DNA of 64,000 bases from Actinoplanes sp. SE50/110 (GTDB lineage: Bacteria; Actinomycetota; Actinomycetes; Mycobacteriales; Micromonosporaceae), in the NCBI RefSeq assembly GCF_900119315.1, contig NZ_LT827010.1, forward strand, positions 4,869,001-4,933,000, written 5' to 3'. The stretch's first letter is position 1. Each line of letters opens with the position of its first letter. The translations under genes were made by a program, and so were the position numbers. Below, piece after piece: positions 24,453 to 33,121 of the stretch. The notes under the pieces were generated by a model. It made no database searches, was not told where the DNA came from, and saw nothing but the letters and a program-made list of their open reading frames with translations.

Positions 24453-25164
24453 GGTTCGATCCAGGAGAGATTCCGATTTCCGAAAGCGGACGCCGATCGC
24501 GGGTTTCACCATGCTTCTGGGCCCAGGCAGTCCCAGCTTCACGGAACTCCTTCCGGTTCTCGTCGTCCACTAGAACCCAGTCCTTGCCATACGTGAACGC
24601 CCTGAACCTTCCCCGCATCGCGAACCAGACCTGATCAAGAAAGTCATCGACTCCCGTGCCGCGGTCGACGGGAATCACGAGACCGTCCGAACCTCCATCG
24701 CCGATGCCGTCAAGATCGACCGCGACAGATGACTGGAAGATCGTCTGGCGGAACACCTCGACAGCTCGTGACGCCACGTTCGCGTCGCCATGGGAAGCCG
24801 GTTCGGACTGCTCGATGGCTTGGGCCACCGCTTCGGCGATGAGCGTCACCTGAGGCTGCGTGAAGCCGCCGGCATTCACACCGACAGCGAAGCGCTCCGG
24901 GTCGATGTCAACACTGTACTGACTTGGAGCGTAAAGCTTCGCGGTGTGACCCACCAGCAGGTAGGAGAACACGGCGAAGACAATCAGCGGAAATCCCACC
25001 GCAAACACCGCGAATATTATTCGGGTTGCTCCGTCGGTGGCGATGGAGGCAACGCCCGCCATCACCTCGCTGAGCACGATGAAGAGCGCGATTATCCACA
25101 ACGGCGAAGTTGATGCGGGAGCCTTGGACGGATCGATGGGCACAGTGCTCCATTCCTCTGCCAT
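24433..25164 (-). CDS. two-helix membrane protein of unknown function, atypically AT-rich
   Basis: A 243-residue protein from the ATG at 25164 (MAEEWSTVP). Two membrane helices lie at about 22-45 (PLWIIALFIVLSEVMAGVAS) and 50-75 (IIFAVFAVGFPLIVFAVFSY), followed by a soluble C-terminal domain of about 165 residues with no family I recognise. Codon usage is visibly less GC-biased than its neighbours (for example GAATATTATTCGG), suggesting recent acquisition. The 155 bp upstream, to 25319, hold its promoter region and no gene. Confidence 0.72.
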   Translation of the reverse strand: MAEEWSTVPIDPSKAPASTSPLWIIALFIVLSEVMAGVASIATDGATRIIFAVFAVGFPLIVFAVFSYLLVGHTAKLYAPSQYSVDIDPERFAVGVNAGGFTQPQVTLIAEAVAQAIEQSEPASHGDANVASRAVEVFRQTIFQSSVAVDLDGIGDGGSDGLVIPVDRGTGVDDFLDQVWFAMRGRFRAFTYGKDWVLVDDENRKEFREAGTAWAQKHGETRDRRPLSEIGISPGSNLRVVAL

Positions 25165-25319
25165 CCGCCTGAGCGGATATACAGTAACTCCGATCGGCAA
25201 GGCGGGAGGAACGGCCTTTCACGTTTGCCGCGCGATCGGCTACGCGTGCCGACCGTCTGGTCCACCATGACGGATGTCCGCGGGAGAAGGCGCCCGACCG
25301 GCAAGCTGAGCCGGACGGA

Positions 25320-26168
25320 TCACGCGCCGCCGTCGACGGCACCGGTGCGCAGGGCGCCCTCGGTCACCTTCCACTTGGTCAGCAGGGCGTCGTAGGTGCC
25401 GTCGTCGACCAGCGAGTACAACGCGGTCTGCACCGCGGTGGTCAGCGCCGGACGATCCTTGGCGATGCCGATGCCGTACGGGATGGCCTCGATCTGCGGT
25501 CCGGAAAGCTCCAGGCCCGGGTTCTTCTGTACGTCGAGGGCGGCGATCGGGAAGTCGTTGAGGGCAGCGTCGGCGGCCTTCTGGGCGACCGCGGCCGACG
25601 GGTTGTCGCTGCGTACCGAGACCAGTTTCCGGCCGCCGCACCGGGCGGCCTGCGCGGCCGCCATGTCGACGTAGACGGTGTCCGGCTGCACGGCGACCCG
25701 CCGCCCACACAGGCCGGGCATGCCGCCGACGTCACCGGTGCCCTTGGCGACCACGATCGACGTGCCGGCGTTGAGATAGTCGACGAAGTCGGCCTTCTTC
25801 TGCCGTTCGGCCCGGTCGAACATCGACGACACGGACAGGTCGATCTTGTGCTGCTGCACCTGGTCGAGCAGGTCGCCGAAGCTCACCGTCCGCCAGTCGA
25901 CGCGCATCCGCAGCCGGGCCGCGATCGCCTCGACCAGCTGCACGTCCAGACCGGTGTAGGTGCTGCCCTGCTTGAACGTCATCGGCTCGAACGTCGGGTC
26001 GGTGCCGGCGACCAGCACCCCGCCGTCGGCCATGCCGGGCGGCAGTGCGGCGCGGGCCTCGGCCAGCCGGTCGACGGGCTGCCCCAGGGCGCCGGTCGCG
26101 GAGCCGCAACCGGTCGCGCCGGTCGCCACCAGCAGGGCGGGAAGGAGAAGACGGGCCAGTCGTCCCAT
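25320..26168 (-). CDS. lipoprotein solute-binding protein (amino-acid type, SBP_bac_3)
   Basis: A 282-residue lipoprotein: signal LARLLLPALLVATGATGCGS with the lipidated Cys near residue 21. Family 3 features follow: DPTFEPMTFKQGSTYTGLDV, LVEAIAARLRM, DLSVSSMFDRAERQKKADFV and IAALDVQKNPGLE. Such proteins deliver polar amino acids to ABC permeases or act as receptors. No permease or ATPase gene is adjacent. Divergent placement next to a chemoreceptor, 92 bp away, makes a sensing role worth considering. Confidence 0.88.
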   Translation of the reverse strand: MGRLARLLLPALLVATGATGCGSATGALGQPVDRLAEARAALPPGMADGGVLVAGTDPTFEPMTFKQGSTYTGLDVQLVEAIAARLRMRVDWRTVSFGDLLDQVQQHKIDLSVSSMFDRAERQKKADFVDYLNAGTSIVVAKGTGDVGGMPGLCGRRVAVQPDTVYVDMAAAQAARCGGRKLVSVRSDNPSAAVAQKAADAALNDFPIAALDVQKNPGLELSGPQIEAIPYGIGIAKDRPALTTAVQTALYSLVDDGTYDALLTKWKVTEGALRTGAVDGGA

Positions 26169-26260
26169 GCCCCGCAATTCGGCCGGTCGGCGACCGAACT
26201 GAGCGGATTCGCGACGAATCCAGCTAGATTCTCCTATCGTCGGCGGTCGGGGGGTACCAC

Positions 26261-27835
26261 GTGACGCTCACCATCCGGCGCCAGATCGCCGCTCTCGCCG
26301 TCGCCGGCTTCCTGCTGGTCGCGGTCGCCGGCGCCATCGGATACCTCGGCACGTCCGCGCTCGACGAGCAGCAGGCGGTGACCCGCAACGCGGCCGCCGC
26401 GCTGCAGGCGGCGCAGTCGGCCGACATCGCACGGTCGCTGTTCCGCGGCAGCGTCCTGGCCGCGCTGGTCACCAACGACGCCAAGGAACGCCAGGAGGTC
26501 CTGGACCGGCTGGGCAGGAACGTGCGCCAGGTCCGGCAGGGCGTCGACGAGGTGATCCGCGACATGCCGCAGGTGCGGCCCCAGGCCGACGCGGTCCTGC
26601 CGGTGCTCAATCAGCTGATCGCGTCCGGGCAGCGGATCGTCACGCTGGCCAGCCGGGTGGCGTCCGACCCGAAGCGGACGGCGGCGCTCGCGGCGCGGCC
26701 CGCCTACGACGCGGTCGACGTCAAGGCGGCCCAGGCGATCGGCGCGCTGCAGGCCGCGATCAACGAGCGGATGAAGGCGGCGTACGACGATGCCGCCGCG
26801 GCCGCCAAGCGGTCCAAGACCCTGACCGTGGTGGTGGGCCTGGTCGCCGCGTTGCTGCTCGGCGGTGCGGCGATGCTGCTCGCCCGCCGGATCGCCCAGC
26901 GGGTCAACAGCTGCCTGTCGGCCGCCCGGTCGATCGCCGCCTACGACCTGACCGTCGAGGCGCGCCTCGGTGGCAGCGACGAGCTGGCCCAGCTCGGCAC
27001 CAGCCTCAACGAGATCGTCAGCGCCTTGCGGACCGCCGTGTCGGAGATCAGCGGGAACGCGAGCTCCGTCGCCGCGGCCTCCGAGCAGCTGACCGCGACC
27101 AGCCGGCACCTGGCCGAGGGCGCCGGCACCGCGTCGTCCGAGGCCGCGGTCGCCAAGCAGGACCTGGAGCAGGTGACGTCGAGCGTGCACGAATCCACCC
27201 GGGCCGCCCGCGGTCTGGGCAGCTCGATCCAGGCGATCACGACCGCGGTCGCCGAGGCGGACACGGTCGCCCGCGACGCCGTCGGCCTGGCCTCGGACGC
27301 CAACCGGATGATCGAGCGGCTGCGCAGTTCCAGCGACGAGGTCTCCGCGGTGATCAGCATCATCACCTCGATCGCCGAGCAGACCAACCTGCTGGCCCTC
27401 AACGCCACCATCGAGGCGGCCCGGGCCGGCGAGCAGGGCAAGGGTTTCGCCGTGGTGGCCGGCGAGGTCAAGGACCTGTCCCGGGAGACGGCTACGGCCA
27501 CCGGCGACATCTCGTCCCGGGTGACCGCCATGCAGACCGACACCGGGCAGGCCTTCGACGCGATCGGCCGGATCGGCCAGGTGATCTCCCGCATCGACGA
27601 GCTGCAGCAGTCGATCTCCACCGCGGTCGAGGCGCAGACCAGCGCCACCGACCTGATCGCCGGCAACGTCGAGGTCGCGGAACGCTCGGCGGCCGCGGTG
27701 TCCGCCTCGATCGGCCGGGTCACCGACACCACGGTCCTGACCCACGAGGCCGCCAACCAGACCGAGGCGGCCGCCGTCGAGCTCGCCCAGCTGTCCCACC
27801 AGTTGCGCCTGGTCTCCGACCGCTTCCAGCTGTGA
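26261..27835 (+). CDS. methyl-accepting chemotaxis protein
   Basis: A 524-residue chemoreceptor starting at GTG. TM1 is at about 9-30, a four-helix-bundle-type sensor lies at 31-185, TM2 is at about 188-210 and a HAMP domain follows at 211-265. The signalling domain runs to the C-terminus, with the conserved hairpin tip EQTNLLALNATIEAARAGEQ near residue 373, continuing GKGFAVVAGEVKDLSRETA. It should signal through CheA/CheW, which are not in the window. It has no C-terminal CheR-binding pentapeptide. Confidence 0.94.
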   Translation: MTLTIRRQIAALAVAGFLLVAVAGAIGYLGTSALDEQQAVTRNAAAALQAAQSADIARSLFRGSVLAALVTNDAKERQEVLDRLGRNVRQVRQGVDEVIRDMPQVRPQADAVLPVLNQLIASGQRIVTLASRVASDPKRTAALAARPAYDAVDVKAAQAIGALQAAINERMKAAYDDAAAAAKRSKTLTVVVGLVAALLLGGAAMLLARRIAQRVNSCLSAARSIAAYDLTVEARLGGSDELAQLGTSLNEIVSALRTAVSEISGNASSVAAASEQLTATSRHLAEGAGTASSEAAVAKQDLEQVTSSVHESTRAARGLGSSIQAITTAVAEADTVARDAVGLASDANRMIERLRSSSDEVSAVISIITSIAEQTNLLALNATIEAARAGEQGKGFAVVAGEVKDLSRETATATGDISSRVTAMQTDTGQAFDAIGRIGQVISRIDELQQSISTAVEAQTSATDLIAGNVEVAERSAAAVSASIGRVTDTTVLTHEAANQTEAAAVELAQLSHQLRLVSDRFQL

Positions 27836-27851
27836 CGCGGCGGGCCGCGCC

Positions 27852-28412
27852 CTACTGGGTGACGAACTGGACGAAGTAGAGGTCCGACACGACACCCGGG
27901 TAGGCCGCCTGCGTCTTCTCCAGCAGCTGCTGCTTGAGCCGCGCCCGGCCCTGCGCGGTGCTGAGTTCGCCGAGATCCTGGCCGGTGTAGTTGTCGACCG
28001 CCAGTTCGAGAGCCTTGTTGACGTCCAGACTGTCCGGCTGCCCGGCCGCCAGTTGCAGGGCGATGCCCAGTTTCAGGTAGTGCCCGTCGGCGAGGTTCAG
28101 GGTCAGCGCGTCGCCCAGCGGCACCACCGGCCCCCGGCCCGACGGCGCGGCCGTCGGTCGCGGCGACTCGCTGGACGCCTTCGACGACAGCGACGCGAGC
28201 GGATCGTGCAGCGGCCCCACCGCGAGACCCACGCCCGCGATCAGGCCGGCGAGGAGCCCGGCCCCGGCGAACACCGCCGAGCGGCCCCGGCCGGCGCCCG
28301 CGCGGGCCGGGACCGGCCCGGCGAACCCGGCCGGCGGCGTCCACGGCACGGCACCGGCGAACTCGATCGGCTGCGGTGGCACGAAGCCCTTGCTGTCGTC
28401 ATCCGTCGTCAC
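27852..28412 (-). CDS. FliL-like flagellar basal-body-associated protein
   Basis: A 186-residue protein from a GTG at 28412 with GAGGG five bases upstream. A Pro-rich cytoplasmic start is followed by one membrane helix (VFAGAGLLAGLIAGVGLAVG, about 45-68). The periplasmic domain shows the FliL pattern: ALTLNLADGHYLKLGIALQL, then a C-terminal VVSDLYFVQFVTQ. FliL stabilises the stator around the flagellar motor. It is convergent with the chemoreceptor gene, 16 bases apart, and no other flagellar gene is nearby. Confidence 0.82.
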   Translation of the reverse strand: MTTDDDSKGFVPPQPIEFAGAVPWTPPAGFAGPVPARAGAGRGRSAVFAGAGLLAGLIAGVGLAVGPLHDPLASLSSKASSESPRPTAAPSGRGPVVPLGDALTLNLADGHYLKLGIALQLAAGQPDSLDVNKALELAVDNYTGQDLGELSTAQGRARLKQQLLEKTQAAYPGVVSDLYFVQFVTQ

Positions 28413-28476
28413 GCTGCCCTCGTTCGGCGCGACCGGCCCGGATCTTATCCGTCCCGGAAAGGTCAGACGGGCGCCG

Positions 28477-28938
28477 TCACCAGCCGGTGGTGCCCGGGCC
28501 ACCCTTGAACGGGCCGGTGATGTCCGCGGTGATCCAGCCGCCGTAGAAGTCGCCCTCCTGCGCGCGGACGAGTTCCCCGTCCACCCGGCACTCGCCCACC
28601 CGGCTGGGGTAGAAGGCCACCGCGCCGGCGATCACCGCGTACCCCGGCGAAGGATCCTCGTACGACCAGCCGGCCCGCGGCACCCGGATGCCGTCCCCGA
28701 CCAGGTCCCAGTAGGCCGCGATCCCCTTGAACTCGCAGAACGACCGGCCCTCCCCCGGCTCCAGCACCCCGGCGGCGATCTCGCCGCGCGGCACGTAGTA
28801 GACCGGCGGGTGCGAGGTCTCCAGCACCCGCCAGCAGCGGTCGCTGTCCACGATCACCCGCCCCTGGTGAACGATCGTCACCCGCGCGGCCGTCCGCTCC
28901 ACCCGCGGTGGCCGCGGATAATCCCACACCGATTCCAT
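28477..28938 (-). CDS. DUF427 domain protein
   Basis: A 153-residue DUF427 protein: ARVTIVHQGRVIVDSDRCWR (about 18-37), HPPVYYVPRGEIA, then SFCEFKGIAAYWDLVGDGI and the late VAFYPSRVGECRVDGE. These match the conserved barrel of the family. The C-terminal 30 residues ending KGGPGTTGW are as in longer members. Function is unknown in the family. The gene lies upstream of fliL on the same strand, 64 bases away. Confidence 0.9.
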   Translation of the reverse strand: MESVWDYPRPPRVERTAARVTIVHQGRVIVDSDRCWRVLETSHPPVYYVPRGEIAAGVLEPGEGRSFCEFKGIAAYWDLVGDGIRVPRAGWSYEDPSPGYAVIAGAVAFYPSRVGECRVDGELVRAQEGDFYGGWITADITGPFKGGPGTTGW

Positions 28939-29157
28939 CCCCCCAGCCTGCCCGCCAATCGCGGGTGGCGGCGAAGGCGACCGAGCGGCGCACGTCGTTG
29001 CGGATCACCCCGACGCCGACGAGCAGGCACAGCAGGGCCGCCACCCGAACGCCGTCGGCGAAGCCGTGCCCCCGCAACTGCGACGCCAGGTCGTCCACCC
29101 GGTCAAGGACGCCGGAGGCGGAGACCGTCAGCCAGCACTGCAGGTACGGCGCGGGTG
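28939..29157 (-). other. intergenic stretch with a possible membrane-segment remnant
   Basis: On the minus strand a frame from a GTG at 29098 encodes MDDLASQLRGHGFADGVRVA followed by LLCLLVGVGVIRNDV, a plausible helix. It then runs out of frame with the DUF427 gene. It has no ribosome site and no end of its own, so I read it as a remnant or chance frame. Confidence 0.25.
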
Positions 29158-30279
29158 TCAGCGGTAGATGCTGGCGATCGCGCGGATGTCCGGGTGCGGG
29201 GTGGTCGAGGGACGGTCGGCGAGCAGGCCGGCGGCGCGGCGCCGCTGTTTGCGGGGAACGCCGCCGTTGATGCCGAGGTATTCCAGGGTGGGATGCCCGT
29301 CGGCGATCGCGTCGACCAGCAGCCGGGCGCCGCGGCCGCCGATCCCGGTCCGGCGCAGGTCGAGGCGGCGCAGCCGGGCGGTGGGCAGCGCGGCCGCGAA
29401 GGCGGCGGCGCCCTCGTCGCCGAGGTCGTTGGCGGTGGCGCCGAGGGCGCGCTCGGACGGTGGCCGGCTCAGGTCCAGAATCTGCCAGGCGGCGCAGTCG
29501 CGGGCCAGGGCCGCGGCGCCGGTCGCGGTGATCCCGTTGCCGCCGAGACCCAGGATTGCCGGTACGCCGTGAGCAGCCTCGCCGAGCGCGGCGGCGCCCC
29601 GGTCGCCCAGATGGTTGGCGGCCAGGTACAGCTCGTGCACGCCGGCCTCGTGGATCAGCCGGGCCAGCACGCCGACGGCGTCCGGGCCGAGTCCGTTGCC
29701 GCCGAGGAACAGCCGCTGCAGACGGGCGCCGCCGGCGACCAGGGCGTCGGTCAGCACGGTCAGGCCGGTCACGGTGAGCCCGGTGTTGACCAGATCGAGC
29801 GTACGCAGGATCGGGTTGCCGGCGAGCGCCGCCGCGAGCCGCGCGACGCCCTCGTCACCGACCGGATTGCGTTTGAGCCAGAGGGCGCGGACCGTGTCGT
29901 CGGCGGCCAGCCGCTCGGCGAGCACCGCGGCACCGTCCGGGCCGATCCGGTTGCAGCCCAGGTAGAGGGTTTCGATGCCGTGCCCGGGCCGCAGCGCGCC
30001 GGCGACCGCCTCGACGCCCTCGGTGCCCAGCGCGTTGGTGCCGAGCAGCAGGTGCCGTACGTGCGGGGAGCCGGCGGCCGCGGCGGCGATCCGGCCCACC
30101 TCGACCGGGCCGACGCCCTGCTTGCACAGGTCGAGGCGACCGTCCTGCCGGACCGCCCCGCGCGGGAAGACAGCCGGGCCGGCCGGGCCCTCGGCGAGCC
30201 AGCTGACCAACGGGTCGAAGTCGGCGGGTGGGGCGAGGCCGTCGTCCGGGTTCTGGATCGCCGGGCAGCGGATCGGCAT
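29158..30279 (-). CDS. leucine-rich-repeat protein (ribonuclease-inhibitor type)
   Basis: A 373-residue soluble LRR protein, last gene of a three-gene operon. About eight repeats of the RNase-inhibitor type are visible between residues 50 and 340, for example VRHLLLGTNALGTEGVEAVA, IETLYLGCNRIGPDGAAVLA, LRTLDLVNTGLTVTGLTVLT and VHELYLAANHLGDRGAAALG. No enzymatic or membrane segment is present, so it should be a binding protein in the cytoplasm. The ATG at 30279 lies two bases after the stop of the SDR gene. Confidence 0.9.
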   Translation of the reverse strand: MPIRCPAIQNPDDGLAPPADFDPLVSWLAEGPAGPAVFPRGAVRQDGRLDLCKQGVGPVEVGRIAAAAAGSPHVRHLLLGTNALGTEGVEAVAGALRPGHGIETLYLGCNRIGPDGAAVLAERLAADDTVRALWLKRNPVGDEGVARLAAALAGNPILRTLDLVNTGLTVTGLTVLTDALVAGGARLQRLFLGGNGLGPDAVGVLARLIHEAGVHELYLAANHLGDRGAAALGEAAHGVPAILGLGGNGITATGAAALARDCAAWQILDLSRPPSERALGATANDLGDEGAAAFAAALPTARLRRLDLRRTGIGGRGARLLVDAIADGHPTLEYLGINGGVPRKQRRRAAGLLADRPSTTPHPDIRAIASIYR

Positions 30280-30281
30280 GG

Positions 30282-31550
30282 TCACCAGGGCACGCTCCGA
30301 TAGTCCTTGAGGAACTTCCCGCTGATCGGCGCACCGCGGCCGGCCGCCACGACCGGATGGTAGACCCGTGCCGCGCCGTCGATGACGTCCAGCGGTGGCC
30401 GGAAACCGATGGCCCGCTGCTCCTGCTTGTGCGGGTGCGGCCGCTCGTCGGTGACCCAGCCGGTGTCCACCGCGTTCATCAGGATCCGCTCCCGGGCGTA
30501 GTCCGGCGCCGACGTCCGGACCAGCATGTTCAGTGACGCCTTGGCCATGTTGGTGTGCGGATGCCGGACCGTCTTGCCGGTCCGCGAGAAGCTGCCCTCC
30601 ATGGCGGACACCTGCACCACGTGCCGGTCCCGCGGCGGCCCGGCGGCCAGCAGCGGGCGCAGCCGGGAGGTGAGCAGGAACGGCGCGAACGCGTTGACCA
30701 CGTGCGCGGACAGCCACTCGTGCGGGCTGACCTCGCCGTCGCGCAGGACCCACGAGTTGACCGGGCGCAGGTCGAGCTGGAAACCGGTCTCGTCGACCCG
30801 CCCGGCCGGGAAGAACCGCTGGTCGAGAGCCTGGAGTTCGGGCGCGGTGCCGAGCGAACGGTAGTAGGCGGGCGGCCGGTACACGGTCTGCGCGGCGTTG
30901 TTGACCAGGATGTCGAGGTGGTCGAAACGCCGCCCGGCGAAGCGTACGAACTCCTGCAGCGCGTCGAGGTCGAGCAGGTCCAGGCCGTGCAGGTGCAGCC
31001 GGTCACCCCACTGGTCGAAGTCGGACAGGGCGGCGAACCGCTGGGCCGCGTCGTCGGGGAACCGGGTGGTGGCCACCACGGTGGCGCCGTCGCGCAGCAG
31101 CTTCAGCGCGGTGTGGAAGCCGATCTTCACCCGGCCGCCGGTGATGATCGCGGTCCGTCCGGTCAGGTCGGTGCGGGCGTGCCGCCAGTCCCGGTTCTCC
31201 GCCGCGCAGACCGGGCACATCTGGTGGTAGTCGGCGTCGACCTCGCGGTAGTCGCCCTTGCAGACGTAGCAGAGCCGCACCCGGCGCAGCACGCCCAGCG
31301 TCTCGGCCGGTGCGGCGGGTGCGACGGGCTCCGGGGACGGGATCTCGGTCCGGAACCGGCTCGCCCCGGCCAGCAGGGTCCGGTCGGCGTCCCGGGACTG
31401 CGCGGACCGCCGGGCCTTCGCCCGCTGCTTGATCCGGCGCGCCGCGGTGGTCACCGCACGCTCCAGCTCCAGCCGGGACGCCGGGTCCAGCTCCGGGTCG
31501 TCGAGCCGGGCCAGGGCAGCCACGGCGGCGTCGAGGTCCGCGCGGTCCAC
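30282..31550 (-). CDS. SDR oxidoreductase with N-terminal zinc ribbon and altered active site
   Basis: A 422-residue protein. A helical Arg/Ala-rich start (1-60) is followed by a zinc ribbon with Cys94, Cys97, Cys112 and Cys115. The SDR domain (about 130-400) has TGGRVKIG instead of TGxxxGxG at 137-144 and LVNNAAQTVYRPP. The usual YxxxK reads THxNMAK-like HTNMAKASLN, with Thr where Tyr is expected. Catalysis may differ or be lost. It starts at GTG one base after the ankyrin gene and is coupled to the LRR gene. Confidence 0.9.
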   Translation of the reverse strand: MDRADLDAAVAALARLDDPELDPASRLELERAVTTAARRIKQRAKARRSAQSRDADRTLLAGASRFRTEIPSPEPVAPAAPAETLGVLRRVRLCYVCKGDYREVDADYHQMCPVCAAENRDWRHARTDLTGRTAIITGGRVKIGFHTALKLLRDGATVVATTRFPDDAAQRFAALSDFDQWGDRLHLHGLDLLDLDALQEFVRFAGRRFDHLDILVNNAAQTVYRPPAYYRSLGTAPELQALDQRFFPAGRVDETGFQLDLRPVNSWVLRDGEVSPHEWLSAHVVNAFAPFLLTSRLRPLLAAGPPRDRHVVQVSAMEGSFSRTGKTVRHPHTNMAKASLNMLVRTSAPDYARERILMNAVDTGWVTDERPHPHKQEQRAIGFRPPLDVIDGAARVYHPVVAAGRGAPISGKFLKDYRSVPW

Positions 31551-31551
31551 G

Positions 31552-33099
31552 TCAGGACCCGACCCGCCGGACCTGGGCGGCGGTCGAACCGCGGCCGTCG
31601 AAGGCGTTCTCGTCGGCGCCGGCGGCGATCAGCGCGGCCATCGCCCCGGTGTCCGCCGACAGGGCGGCCACATGCAGCGGGGTGCGGCCGTCGTAGTCCC
31701 GGTCGGCGAGCGACAGGCCGGCGGCCAGCAGCACCGGCAGCACCCGCTCATGCTCGACGTTCGCGATGTAGTGCAGCAGCGTCCGGCCGTGCTGGTCGCG
31801 CAGCAACGGATCACAGCCGGCCGCCAGATCGGCCAGCACCGCGTCGGTGTCCCCGTGCACGATCCGCTCGAACACCCGCTGGCGCAGCCGGCGCACCTTC
31901 TTCGGGGTGCCGGCGCCGGCGGTGCGGAACCGGTCGACCGCGGCCGTGCACCCGTTCGGTGTCACCGGATGGTCGGGGTGCAGGATGCGCAGGCTCGCCC
32001 CGGCCGCCTCGACCGGATGCCACCGGCCGCCGCACAGCACCCGGAACGTCCGGCGTGGCCGGTGCTCGATCGGCTGCCAGTGCTGGACCCGGCCCGGGAA
32101 CAGCGCCTCGTGCACGAGCGGATGCAGCTGATCCGGGCCGATCATGCCCCAGCGCAGCAGCGCGGCGTCCCGGGGCGCGGCGACGCCGAACGCGGCCGGC
32201 CCGCCGCCCGGCTCACCGGCGACCCGGTCCGCCGGCTCGGCGCGGAACAGTCCCCCCGGGGCGGCGGTCAGCCGCACGTCGAGCCACTGCGGGGCGCGCA
32301 ACAGGCCGCCGGTGCGCTCCGGGTACCGTTCGATCAGCCGGCGGGCCTCGGCCGCGGCGACCGGCAGCCGATCCTGCAGACCGGCGAGCCGCTGCACGAT
32401 CCAGGCGTCGCGGTGCGGATCGGGCACGGCGATGCCGGCCGCGGCGTACCACTCCGTCCTGCGATCCTGATCTATCGGGCCGAGAAGGCGCTCGAACTCG
32501 CCGGCGCGATCGGTCCCGTCGGTCACGGTTCCCTGCGGGTACGCCGTGCCGTCCGCGAAGTGCCAGGGCAGACGTGCCGCCGAGGCCCCGTAGGCCCAGC
32601 GGCGCCCCTCGATCGCGTCCGCGTGCCAGGCCCAGGCCGGCAGATCCACCCAGACCCCGGACAGCTCGTGGACGTCGACCACCTCGAGGGTGACCCGCCG
32701 GGCGACCAGCCCGTCCCGCGGGAGCGTCGCGACCAGCACCGGAACCCGCGGACGCCGGCGGGCGAGAAAGCGGCGCTCGCGGAACGGCTCCGGACGGCTC
32801 GACAGCACCACCCGGGCCCGGGACGGCCACCGCCCCCAGGTGTCCACCGGCAGGTGGCGACGCAGCAGGTCAGGGGCCAGTCCGGCGAGATCGTCCTCGA
32901 TCGCCGCGGTCGCTGCGGCACCGAACCGGTCCCGCACCGCGGCCGGCTCGAAGCGCACGTCGACCATCGCCGCGGCGCACGCGGCCCGCCAGTCACCGGC
33001 CAGCCGCGCCGCGGTCGCCCGGGCGATCATGCCACCGGGCGACGCGTACGCCATCCGCCGCGCATAGTCGTCGCGGTCCCGCCGCCGTCCCAGATCCAC
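31552..33099 (-). CDS. large protein with C-terminal ankyrin repeats
   Basis: A 515-residue protein, first gene of the operon. The C-terminal 100 residues carry two clear ankyrin repeats (DQHGRTLLHYIANVEHERVL and DYDGRTPLHVAALSADTGAM) and a partial third (FDGRGSTAAQVRRVGS). The first 400 residues are Arg/Ala/Pro-rich with Trp-containing patches (LSGVWVDLPAWAWHADAI, EHRPRRTFRVLCGGRWHPVE) and match no domain I know. There is no signal peptide. It begins 22 bases after the end of the tRNA-Cys-like gene on the same strand. Confidence 0.85.
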   Translation of the reverse strand: MDLGRRRDRDDYARRMAYASPGGMIARATAARLAGDWRAACAAAMVDVRFEPAAVRDRFGAAATAAIEDDLAGLAPDLLRRHLPVDTWGRWPSRARVVLSSRPEPFRERRFLARRRPRVPVLVATLPRDGLVARRVTLEVVDVHELSGVWVDLPAWAWHADAIEGRRWAYGASAARLPWHFADGTAYPQGTVTDGTDRAGEFERLLGPIDQDRRTEWYAAAGIAVPDPHRDAWIVQRLAGLQDRLPVAAAEARRLIERYPERTGGLLRAPQWLDVRLTAAPGGLFRAEPADRVAGEPGGGPAAFGVAAPRDAALLRWGMIGPDQLHPLVHEALFPGRVQHWQPIEHRPRRTFRVLCGGRWHPVEAAGASLRILHPDHPVTPNGCTAAVDRFRTAGAGTPKKVRRLRQRVFERIVHGDTDAVLADLAAGCDPLLRDQHGRTLLHYIANVEHERVLPVLLAAGLSLADRDYDGRTPLHVAALSADTGAMAALIAAGADENAFDGRGSTAAQVRRVGS

Positions 33100-33121
33100 C
33101 GTGCCCCGCCCGTCCTCGTGG

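Noticed and set aside
28390-30303. Long plus-strand frame over DUF427 and the LRR gene
   Set aside because: It mirrors minus-strand genes with clear families and codon bias; its translation is Arg/Ala/Gly-rich without any domain.
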